The position numbers were made by a program, and so were the translations under genes. A stretch of DNA of 64,000 nt from Rhizobium sp. L51/94 (lineage in GTDB: Bacteria > Pseudomonadota > Alphaproteobacteria > Rhizobiales > Rhizobiaceae), in NCBI RefSeq assembly GCF_019355555.1, contig NZ_CP072141.1, positions 2,784,001 through 2,848,000 on the forward strand, given 5' to 3'. A model generated the notes under the pieces. The model was given only the letters and a program-made list of their open reading frames with translations, did no database searches and had not been told where the DNA came from. Shown one piece after another: positions 55,229-63,156 of the stretch; positions within the stretch are counted from its first letter, which is position 1, and every line of letters starts with the position of its first letter.

Positions 55229-56878
55229 CTAGCGTCGGTTGAAGTCGGGCGAGGCGAGCACCAGTGTCAGCCCCGTCATCCGGTTGGGTGCCTGCGAGAC
55301 GACACGGATGGTGTCGTCTCGCGCCGCATCGGCCAGCGTCGTCTTGAGGAACTCGCGCGGATCGTCCTGCTTGCCGTATCGACCGGCGGCACGGCGGGAC
55401 CATGCCAGCCGCTCCGACAGGGCGCTGGCATTGATCCAGGCGTCGAAACTGTCGGGAAAGCCTGCCGGGCTCGGCGGCTCCCACACCGGCTCCCCCATGC
55501 GGCGAAGGGCATAGAGCCCAAGGCCCCGCGGCACATAGAGGGTCGCGTCGAAGGCCGCCTGCTCCTGCTTGCGCCGCTGCGCCTCGGCATCGGCAGCCAT
55601 ATCGCCGGGCGGTGACATCTGTGCGCCTGTGGTACCGCCGCTCATGCCGTTGACCATGGTCGCAACGCCGGCAGCCGTGACCGGCGCAGCCACCACAGGC
55701 GCACTTGCCGCGGCTGCCGCAGGCGCCATGGCCGGGGTGCCCGCCGGCGACATCGTCGCGGCGGCTGCTGCCTGTGGCGTTGCATCGGCGACTTCGAGGC
55801 TTTGCGGCGGCGGACTGACAGCCACTGGATTGCGCGGCATATTGAGGGCGCGAAGCCCGGCGACGACGAAATCGAACGGCGAACGCGCCTTGGCACCCTC
55901 GCCGCTCCAGGCATCGGGATGGTCGAGCATGGTGGCATAGACGGCGGTCAGGTCGCCCTTGGTGTTCTTCCAGCAATCGACCATCACGTCGATCATCGCT
56001 TGCGGCGGCTGGTCGGCGACAAAATGCGCGACCAGCTTGCGACAGATATGCTGGGCGGTCTTCGGATGAAGCGCCAGATTATCAAGCATGGCCAGATAGT
56101 CGCCTTCGCGACGGACCTTGCCGCCATAGGCCACGCCCAGCACGTCGTGGCTGCCGGGCTCCGACATGCCCGGCTTGAAATCCACCAACACCGCCTGCCG
56201 GTCGAGCGCGATACCGGTCAGCACCATGGCGGCCGAGCGCACGTCGGCTTGTGTGTAGCCGCTGCCCGCACCGAGCGTGTGCAGTTCGATCAGTTCGCGC
56301 GCGAGATTTTCGTTGAGGCCCTTTTTCTGTTTCAGGCCGGCAGGCGAGTTCGGTCCCAGCGATTGCGACTGGTCGAGATAGATCAACATCGCCGGATGGC
56401 GCGTCACCGCTTTCAGAAGCACGGGAAACGGCGCACCGATATTCGGACGGATCGCTTCGGCCTCGAAGAGCGGCACGATCAACCGCATCTGCTGGGTCTT
56501 CTGGGCGCTGACGGAAAAATGGTTGACCCAGAAGCTTGCCAGCCGCTCGTAAAAGCCATTCGGCGAGAACACCGCCTGGGCGATGCGCGCGTCCGCGTCG
56601 CGCTGGTAGATGGCGTCGAGGCGGTGGTAGACCGCATTCTCCCGCGCCCGTTTGGTCTCATCGGGATCGTTGCCCTTGCGGATCGCCTGCAGCTGGTCGG
56701 CGACATCGGCCACCGCCTTGCGACGGGCATCGAGCCCGCCGACGGGAAACAGCGGCGGACTGGCGATACCGTCCCTGATCTGCGCGAGAAGGGCCTGCTT
56801 GTCGGCGGGCGGAGGTTCGCCCGGCCGGAGACCGGTGCCAAACCGCAACGCTGCCATTGTCTGGAAAGAAATGCTCAT
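55229..56878 (-). CDS. DUF1800 protein
   Basis: A 549-residue protein with the DUF1800 pattern: AALRFGTGLRPGEPPP near 8-23, NGFYERLASFWVNHFSVSA near 98-116, HPAMLIYLDQSQSLG, LNENLARELIELHTLGAGSGYTQ near 188-210 and RKLVAHFVADQPP. An Ala/Pro-rich insertion (about 355-435) is unusually long. No N-terminal signal is seen, though the partner is Tat-exported. The ATG at 56878 is chosen; the frame upstream belongs to a shadow of the permease gene. Confidence 0.88.
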   Translation of the reverse strand: MSISFQTMAALRFGTGLRPGEPPPADKQALLAQIRDGIASPPLFPVGGLDARRKAVADVADQLQAIRKGNDPDETKRARENAVYHRLDAIYQRDADARIAQAVFSPNGFYERLASFWVNHFSVSAQKTQQMRLIVPLFEAEAIRPNIGAPFPVLLKAVTRHPAMLIYLDQSQSLGPNSPAGLKQKKGLNENLARELIELHTLGAGSGYTQADVRSAAMVLTGIALDRQAVLVDFKPGMSEPGSHDVLGVAYGGKVRREGDYLAMLDNLALHPKTAQHICRKLVAHFVADQPPQAMIDVMVDCWKNTKGDLTAVYATMLDHPDAWSGEGAKARSPFDFVVAGLRALNMPRNPVAVSPPPQSLEVADATPQAAAAATMSPAGTPAMAPAAAAASAPVVAAPVTAAGVATMVNGMSGGTTGAQMSPPGDMAADAEAQRRKQEQAAFDATLYVPRGLGLYALRRMGEPVWEPPSPAGFPDSFDAWINASALSERLAWSRRAAGRYGKQDDPREFLKTTLADAARDDTIRVVSQAPNRMTGLTLVLASPDFNRR

Positions 56879-57018
56879 GCCTGCCACCGTTATCGTTCGT
56901 TCGGGGATCAAGAACGAGTGACAGGCTGCCAGCCAATTGCGTCCGGAATGTTCGGAAAATGCGGCTTTTTCCAGACATGGACAAGATGTAACCGGACGCG
57001 GACGAACCTGTCCGGATG

Positions 57019-58284
57019 TTAATGCAGGGCGATCAAGGCGAGCAGCGACAGAAGCAGCGCGGGCACCATCACCACGACGCCGAGTTTCAGGAAGGCGAAG
57101 GCTCCGACCTGCAGCCCTTCGCGCCGGAGTGCCGTCAGCCACAGGATGGTCGCCAGCGAGCCGGTCACCGACAGGTTGGGGCCGAGATCGACGCCGATCA
57201 GGATCGCCCCGGATATGGTATCGGAGGCGTGCGCCGCCTGGACCGCACCGCCCGCAACGAGGCCTGCCGGCAGGTTGTTGACGAGATTGGCGAGGAAGGC
57301 GACGGCAACGCCGGCAACCGCCGCCGTCTGGCCCGGTGCCGAGGCTGCGCCCGCCGAAAGCTGGTCGGCCAGCATCTTGGTCAGCCCGGTCTTCTCCAGC
57401 GCCTGGACGACGACAAAAAGCCCGCCCACCAGCGGCAACACGCTCCAAGACATCGCGCGCAACGTCTCCATCGGGCTTTCCCGGCCGACAACCACGATCA
57501 GCGCTGCCGTCACGAGACCGCAAACGAAAGTCGGCAATCCGAGGTCGAGACCGAATGCCGAGGCGCCGATCAGGATCAGCGCGGTGACGACGAGACCGGC
57601 ACCGGCAAGCTTTGCCGTCGGCGTCAGATGCGGCGCCTCGACGTCGCTGGCAACGCTGTCCTGCAACAACACGCGGCGCTGCGTCCAGTAGAGAAGCACG
57701 TATGTGGAGACGACGGCAGCGATCGACGGCAGCGCGAAGGTCGCAAGCCAGCGCCCGAGCGGCGGCATGTGACCCTCCCCGAAAATCACCAGGTTGGCAG
57801 GGTTGGAGATCGGCAGCACAAAGCTCGCGGCGTTGGCGATGAACGCGCAGATGAACAAGTAGGGCAGCGGCTCCTTGACCTTGGCGGCCTTGGTCGCCGC
57901 ATAGACGGCCGGCGTCAGCACCACGGCAGTCGCATCGTTGGACAGGAACACGGTGACGACGGTGCCGACGATGTAGATCAGCGCGAACAGCCGGATTGGC
58001 GAACCCTTCGCGCGACTGGTGGCGATGGCGGCCAGCCAGTCGAACAGTCCTTCGCGACGTGCGAGTTCGGAGAGCAGCATCATGCCGACCAGGAACAGGT
58101 AGACGTCCAGCCCCTTGCCGACGCCCTGCCATGCTTCCGGCAGCGTCAGCAGCCCAAGGGCAACCAGCAGCACGGCGCCGGCCACGGCCCATACGGCCTC
58201 AGGCCAGCGAAACGGTCGAGTGATGACGCCAAGCGCGGTCAGGGCGGCGATGCCCCACGTCAGGGGAACGGCGTGGCTCATCAT
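57019..58284 (-). CDS. ArsB/NhaD-type anion permease (SLC13-like)
   Basis: A 421-residue polytopic protein with about eleven helices. YLFLVGMMLLSELARREGLFDWLA, VTVFLSNDATAVVLTPAVYAA, NAASFVLPISNPANLVIFG and a second half repeat LANLVNNLPAGLVAGG form the inverted-repeat signature of ArsB/CitM permeases. Arsenite efflux is possible, but no ars genes are nearby, so the substrate is open. A second ATG follows at 58281. Confidence 0.85.
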   Translation of the reverse strand: MMSHAVPLTWGIAALTALGVITRPFRWPEAVWAVAGAVLLVALGLLTLPEAWQGVGKGLDVYLFLVGMMLLSELARREGLFDWLAAIATSRAKGSPIRLFALIYIVGTVVTVFLSNDATAVVLTPAVYAATKAAKVKEPLPYLFICAFIANAASFVLPISNPANLVIFGEGHMPPLGRWLATFALPSIAAVVSTYVLLYWTQRRVLLQDSVASDVEAPHLTPTAKLAGAGLVVTALILIGASAFGLDLGLPTFVCGLVTAALIVVVGRESPMETLRAMSWSVLPLVGGLFVVVQALEKTGLTKMLADQLSAGAASAPGQTAAVAGVAVAFLANLVNNLPAGLVAGGAVQAAHASDTISGAILIGVDLGPNLSVTGSLATILWLTALRREGLQVGAFAFLKLGVVVMVPALLLSLLALIALH

Positions 58285-58625
58285 AGGCTCGGGCCCATCC
58301 TCAGAGCTGCCTGCATGTCTTGCCTCCTGGTTTCACGACCAAATCATTGTGTTGAATGTCATAGTTGGCGTCGGGCCGGACAACGGTGCCGACAGCGCCG
58401 ACCCTTTACGTCACGAGCCCTCACCGGATCACCAAGGCATCGGGATGAAGACTGCCGGACACCGGGTTCACTCAGTTATTTGGGAGGTGTCGGCTGCGTC
58501 CGGGAGCTGGTTGCGCACAGATCGTCCGCAATGAACGTAGGGCCGCTTGGTCGACCACACGGCCGGTCGGCGCCAAGGGCTTTCACCCGGGATCAAATAA
58601 AAGGGCCTGGCGCTGGATAAGGCGA
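58285..58625. other. Intergenic region between the ArsB-like gene and a small basic protein gene
   Basis: A gap of 341 bases. No open frame in either strand shows family similarity or a convincing ribosome site. I see no clear regulatory structure; it should hold the promoter of the leftward ArsB-like gene. Confidence 0.4.
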
Positions 58626-58841
58626 TTACTCCGCAGCTTTTTTCTTTGCCGGCTTTTTCTTGGGTGCCGCTGCGGCGGCAATTTTGGCGTCCTCTTCTTC
58701 CTTGGCAAGGCGGAGGGCGCGCAGTCGGGTGGTCTTGGCTTCGCGGGCGCTGTCGCGCGCGTCGATCAGCGTGTAGGCCGCCTCGTTGGTCGCGTCGATC
58801 TTGGTTATCGCGGTTGGTCTTTTTGTCGGCGCGTCGGTCAT
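58626..58841 (-). CDS. Small Lys/Ala-rich hypothetical protein
   Basis: A 71-residue protein from ATG at 58841, with GGAG nine bases upstream; the frame extends 18 codons further. The N-terminal half (KIDATNEAAYTLIDARDSAREAKTTRLRALRLAKEEED) is helical. The C-terminus ends in a histone-H1-like basic tail (APKKKPAKKKAAE). I do not recognise a family name. DNA or RNA binding is an inference from the tail alone. Confidence 0.6.
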   Translation of the reverse strand: MTDAPTKRPTAITKIDATNEAAYTLIDARDSAREAKTTRLRALRLAKEEEDAKIAAAAAPKKKPAKKKAAE

Positions 58842-59110
58842 GGGGTCGGTCTCCGCGTTCTGCTCACAGCCAAACCGGGGCATGAAAATCATCACCCCGG
58901 CCGCTATCCAATTGACTCGTCTGCCGTTCCGTGCGGTAACGAACAGACCTAACTATATAAGCGCAATCAACACTAAGCGGCCTCCGAGGTCAATCGATGG
59001 CGCTGCGGATAATCATTCATGAACAATAACTGGCTGGCAATCTCGTTGCCATCTTTTATACTCTTCGACATCAAGACTGTCGTTTGCGTTGAACTGGAAC
59101 TGAGCTGACG

Positions 59111-61135
59111 ATGAGCGATGACACACCCATCCGTACGCCGTTCGATGCGATCGACCTGGACCATCTTCGCCGTCTGGAGGCGCTGGAGGCCTACGACATC
59201 CTGGATACCGCGCCCGAGCCGGAATTCGACGATATCGTCTACATCGCCTCTACCGTCTGCAATACCCCGGTATCGCTGGTCAGCCTCGTCGAGGCCGATA
59301 GGCAGTGGTTCAAGGCACGGATCGGTTTCGAGCCCGGCGAAACGCCGATCGACCAGTCGGTGTGCGCCCATGCGCTGACGTCGCCGGAACTGCTGGTCAT
59401 TCCCGACCTCACCCTGGATCCGCGCACCCGGCACAATACGCTCGTTACCCAATCGCCTTTCATCCGCTTTTATGCCGGAGCGCCGCTCATCGTGCCCGGT
59501 GGCGCCGTGATCGGCACGCTCTGCGTCATCGATACGGTGCCACGCCCGGAAGGGCTGGACGAAAACCAGCAGAACCTCCTGCGGGCACTGGCGCGCCAGG
59601 TGGTGGCCTTCATGGAAACGCGACGCGTATCCCACCGCAAGGACGAACTCTTCCAGCGCCAGAAACGTCTCGCCGCCAGCATCCGCAACAGTGCCAACAA
59701 GAACGTCGCCGCCCAGCAGGCCGGACGCATCGGCACCTTTGAAATCGATATCGCCACAAGCCAGGTGCGCGCCTCCGACGAGTTTTGCCGCATCTTCGAC
59801 GTCCCCCCCGCCGACACCCATCCGACCGCGCTGTTCGAGTCCATGGTCGTGCCGGAAGATCGCCATATCCAATCGAATGAGGCGACCCGCAGGAATGGCG
59901 CGGCGCCTGTCGAAGTCGAATACCGGATCCAGACGGCAAACCATGGGACACGGTGGATTTCCCGCCACGCCAAATACCAGTACGACGAAAATGGCAAGCC
60001 GATCACCATGTTCGGCATGGTGCAGGACATCACGTCAATAAAACGGGATGCGGCACGCGTCCAGGCGTTGCTCGATCTCGGCGACCGCCTGCGCGAACTC
60101 GACGATATCGAGTCCATGGCACTGGCTGCCTCCGACTTGATGGCCAAGGCCCTAGACGCCAGCCGTGCGGGTTTCGGGCTCGTCGACGTCGCCGCTGAAA
60201 CCCTGATGATCCAGCCGGAATGGCGCGCGCCCGGCGTCGCAAGCCTCGCTGGTCTCCACCATTTCCGCGACTACGGTGATTTCGTCGATGAGCTGAAGGC
60301 CGGCCAGACTGTCATCATTACCGACGTCGCGACCGACCCGCGCACTCGCCACAGGGCAGAGGCGCTGCTCGCTATCGGCATCCACGTCCTCGTCAACCTG
60401 CCGGTCTTCGACCACGGGCAATTCAAGCTGGCGGTCTTCGTCCACCACGACAGACCGCATGACTGGACGCAGCAGGAAATCGACTTCGTGCGGAGCTTCG
60501 GCGACCGCATGCATCTCGCCATCGCCAGGCTCCAGGCGGAGGCCGACCAGGATGTGCTGAACCGGGAGATCGGTCATCGCCTGAAGAACACCTTTGCCAT
60601 GGTCCAGGCAATCGCCTCGCAGACCCTGCGGCCGATCATCGAGCAGGAGCATGTGCGCAATTTCGAGCGCCGGCTATACGCTCTTAGCTCCGCCCACGAT
60701 TCGCTTATCACCCAGGACAGCGACGGGGCGGACATCGGCGCAGTCCTCATGCGGACTGCCGAAACCCTCGGTGTCACCGAACGGATCGACGTGCACGGGC
60801 CGTCCATCAATTTCGGTCCTCGCAGCACTCTGTCGGTGTCGCTGCTGTTCCACGAGCTGGTGACCAACGCCATGAAGTACGGTGCCCTTTCGAACGAGGA
60901 CGGCCGTGTCGCGGTCGAGTGGCAGGTGCTCGAGAGCAACGGCAACCGCGTGCTGACGATGCGGTGGACGGAGAGTGGCGGCCCGCCGGTGACAGAGCCT
61001 ACACGCACCGGTTTTGGTTCAAGGCTGATTAAACGCGGCTTCATGGGAACAGGCGGCGTTACGCAGAGTTACTCAAGCCTGGGCTACTCGGTCGAAATGA
61101 CCGCCGCGCTTTCACAGCTCCAAAGGGCGAACTGA
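59111..61135 (+). CDS. GAF-PAS-GAF sensor histidine kinase, HWE family
   Basis: A 674-residue soluble kinase. An N-terminal GAF domain is at about 25-165 (ALEAYDILDTAPEPEFDDIV, SVCAHALTSPELLVIPD), a PAS/PAC domain at about 200-310 and a second GAF at about 330-475. An HWE/HisKA_2 core carries REIGHRLKNTFAMVQAIASQ, His489 being the phospho-acceptor. A HATPase domain follows with HELVTNAMKYGAL. HWE kinases include light, redox and stress sensors. The response regulator gene starts three bases after the stop, so they are co-expressed. Confidence 0.9.
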   Translation: MSDDTPIRTPFDAIDLDHLRRLEALEAYDILDTAPEPEFDDIVYIASTVCNTPVSLVSLVEADRQWFKARIGFEPGETPIDQSVCAHALTSPELLVIPDLTLDPRTRHNTLVTQSPFIRFYAGAPLIVPGGAVIGTLCVIDTVPRPEGLDENQQNLLRALARQVVAFMETRRVSHRKDELFQRQKRLAASIRNSANKNVAAQQAGRIGTFEIDIATSQVRASDEFCRIFDVPPADTHPTALFESMVVPEDRHIQSNEATRRNGAAPVEVEYRIQTANHGTRWISRHAKYQYDENGKPITMFGMVQDITSIKRDAARVQALLDLGDRLRELDDIESMALAASDLMAKALDASRAGFGLVDVAAETLMIQPEWRAPGVASLAGLHHFRDYGDFVDELKAGQTVIITDVATDPRTRHRAEALLAIGIHVLVNLPVFDHGQFKLAVFVHHDRPHDWTQQEIDFVRSFGDRMHLAIARLQAEADQDVLNREIGHRLKNTFAMVQAIASQTLRPIIEQEHVRNFERRLYALSSAHDSLITQDSDGADIGAVLMRTAETLGVTERIDVHGPSINFGPRSTLSVSLLFHELVTNAMKYGALSNEDGRVAVEWQVLESNGNRVLTMRWTESGGPPVTEPTRTGFGSRLIKRGFMGTGGVTQSYSSLGYSVEMTAALSQLQRAN

Positions 61136-61138
61136 CAG

Positions 61139-61522
61139 ATGGCAGAGACATCGCCGACCAAGAAAATCGTTCTCGTCGTCGAGGATGAACCGCTTTTGCG
61201 GATGATGGCGGCAGATCTGGTTGAGCGGGCCGGCTTCGAAGTGATCGAGGCGACCGATGCAGACGAGGCGGTGCATATCCTCGAAACCAGGACCGACATC
61301 CGCATCGTTTTTACGGATATCGACATGCCGGGTAGCATGAATGGGATGTTGCTTGCCGCCGCCATCCGCGACCGCTGGCCTCCGATCGACATTATCATCA
61401 CCTCCGGCCATGCCACTGCCGAAGAGGTCATGATGCCGGCACGCAGCATCTTCTTCTCAAAGCCCTACGACACGACCAAGCTTACCGCGACGCTGCACGC
61501 GCTGGCGGCCCGCGTCTACTAG
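61139..61522 (+). CDS. Single-domain response regulator
   Basis: A 127-residue receiver domain without output domain. VVEDEPLLRMMA (acidic pocket), Asp60 in VFTDIDMPG as phospho-acceptor, ITSGHA and Lys108 in FFSKPYD are conserved. It follows the HWE kinase directly and is its likely phosphorylation target. It probably relays phosphate onward, as FixT/Sma0114-type regulators do, or acts as a phosphate sink. Confidence 0.92.
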   Translation: MAETSPTKKIVLVVEDEPLLRMMAADLVERAGFEVIEATDADEAVHILETRTDIRIVFTDIDMPGSMNGMLLAAAIRDRWPPIDIIITSGHATAEEVMMPARSIFFSKPYDTTKLTATLHALAARVY

Positions 61523-61699
61523 TCTCAGCCGCCAGTGGTGTGCCCGCACCATTATCGTTCAGACATGGCGCCGTGTCACAAACCGGCAGCGGGCTCTTGC
61601 AGCAGGCATTGCTCCTTCATACCTTAAGGTCCGGGATCTGACCGACCGCGCAGCGTCGTCGTGCTCCCCCGACCAACAGACTGCCGCGAGGATAAGCCC

Positions 61700-62605
61700 G
61701 TGCCAATTGAAAAACTCCTGCCATCCATAGTCGCCCTACGCTCCAGCATCGCCGAGGACGCCTTCACCGCCTCGACGCTTGGAACCATCCGCGAGGGCAG
61801 CGGCGTCGTCATTCGCGACAACGGCCTGGTGCTGACGATCGGCTATCTCATCACCGAGGCGGAAGAGGTCTGGTTGACGCGCAGGGACGGCAAGGTCGTC
61901 CCTGCGCACGCCCTCGCCTTCGATCAGGAGACCGGCTTCGGGCTCGTCCAGGCGCTCGGCCCTCTCGACGTACCGGCGCTGCCGATCGGCGATGCGACCG
62001 CCACGCAGCTCGGAGATGCGGTCGTGCTCGCAGATGGCCTCGGCAATGCGGTGTCGTCGAAAATCGTCGCCAAGCAGGAATTCGCCGGCTACTGGGAATA
62101 TCTCCTCGACGAAGCGATCTTCATCTCGCCGGCTCACCCATCCTGGGGCGGCGCTGCCCTGATCGACGAACACGGCAAACTGCTCGGCATCGGCTCTCTG
62201 CGGCTGCAGATGAGCCAAGGCGGCAAGGTCGCCGATATCAACATGGTCGTGCCGATCAACCTCCTGGAGCCGATACTCGACGACCTGCTGCACCGCGGCC
62301 AGATCGATAAGCCCCCACGTCCATGGCTGGGCGCTTTTTCGGCCGAGAACAACGGTGAAGTCGTGGTGATGAATGTGGCTCCAGGCGGACCGGCTGCGGA
62401 AGCAGGCCTGCGTCCCGGCGACATCATCTCGGAAATCCGCGATGCGGAAGTCGATGGGCTGGCAGATTTCTATCGTCAGGTCTGGAACAGCGGACCGGCT
62501 GGCGCCGAGATCCCGATGCGCGTGCTGCGCGACGGCCGCGAAGCCTGGCTGCGTGTAAAATCCGCGGATCGCGGCAGCTTTCTCAAGAAGCCGCAGATGC
62601 AATAG
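61700..62605 (+). CDS. HtrA/DegP-like protein with PDZ domain, catalytic triad lost
   Basis: A 301-residue protein with trypsin-like and PDZ domains in the HtrA order. The usual catalytic positions are replaced: the His region reads VLTIGYLIT (Tyr for His), the Asp region DQETGFGLVQA (Gly for Asp), and the Ser loop PSWGGAALID (Trp for Ser, lacking GNSGGP). The PDZ domain (about 205-290) has VAPGGPAAEAGLRPGDIISEI. It probably binds peptides or regulates a protease rather than cutting. No signal peptide is visible. GTG at 61700, with GAGG eight bases upstream, is preferred over 61661. Confidence 0.82.
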   Translation: MPIEKLLPSIVALRSSIAEDAFTASTLGTIREGSGVVIRDNGLVLTIGYLITEAEEVWLTRRDGKVVPAHALAFDQETGFGLVQALGPLDVPALPIGDATATQLGDAVVLADGLGNAVSSKIVAKQEFAGYWEYLLDEAIFISPAHPSWGGAALIDEHGKLLGIGSLRLQMSQGGKVADINMVVPINLLEPILDDLLHRGQIDKPPRPWLGAFSAENNGEVVVMNVAPGGPAAEAGLRPGDIISEIRDAEVDGLADFYRQVWNSGPAGAEIPMRVLRDGREAWLRVKSADRGSFLKKPQMQ

Positions 62606-62655
62606 GCAGATAAACGTCGGCAGCGATCACAGGACCGCTGCCGACATCGTTTTCG

Positions 62656-62868
62656 TCAGTTGAATTTTCCGCGCCTGGATTTCTTGGCGAGCCGCAGGAC
62701 ATGGTCGTCGGCGATGTCGGCGAGAATGACCGCCACTTCCATCTCACGCCAGCCTGCAGCACTTGCCTCGGCAACGAGGCGCGCAAAAGCGATCTCCATC
62801 GCGCTCGCGCAATCGGTCGCGCGTTCGTGATCTTCTTCTGTGGGTTTGGGCGAAATTTGACTATCCAT
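62656..62868 (-). CDS. Small conserved-looking hypothetical protein
   Basis: A 70-residue, mainly helical acidic protein (MEIAFARLVAEASAAGWREMEVAVILADIADDHVLRL) with a basic C-terminus (KKSRRGKFN). I do not recognise a named family, though the composition and codon use fit the host. It converges with the HtrA-like gene. No partner is suggested. Confidence 0.6.
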   Translation of the reverse strand: MDSQISPKPTEEDHERATDCASAMEIAFARLVAEASAAGWREMEVAVILADIADDHVLRLAKKSRRGKFN

Positions 62869-63156
62869 AACTCTACCATGACGCGAAACGGATTGAATGT
62901 GAAGTCCCGTTGACTTGATGTCAGACCATATAACCTATCCGTGTGTCATTCTGGGGCCCATTTTTGGGTTCACTTTTTATGCTGCCTCCATGACCCTTCG
63001 GCTGTGGCCACCTGTAAAATGAGTTCAGCAGGGAACCATTATTACTACCGTGTGTTGGTTGCCGCTTTACAAGAGACAGCAAATATATAATTCGCTGAAA
63101 CTCTTGAGCCATCAACGCCATCGGCTGGTGCAGCCACGGCCCATCCGGAGGTGCGA

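Noticed and set aside
56879..58192. Upstream extension of the DUF1800 frame giving a 987-residue protein
   Set aside because: The extra part is an out-of-frame reading of the ArsB-like gene; DUF1800 similarity begins at the ATG at 56878.
57016..58620. 534-codon plus-strand frame opposite the ArsB-like permease
   Set aside because: A Gln/Arg/His-rich shadow; the permease on the minus strand shows membrane helices and family motifs.
62869..63156. Possible tRNA or small RNA in the gap before the MFS gene
   Set aside because: No cloverleaf or T-loop consensus (GGTTCGAATCC type) could be found, and no terminator-like hairpin with a T-tract was evident.
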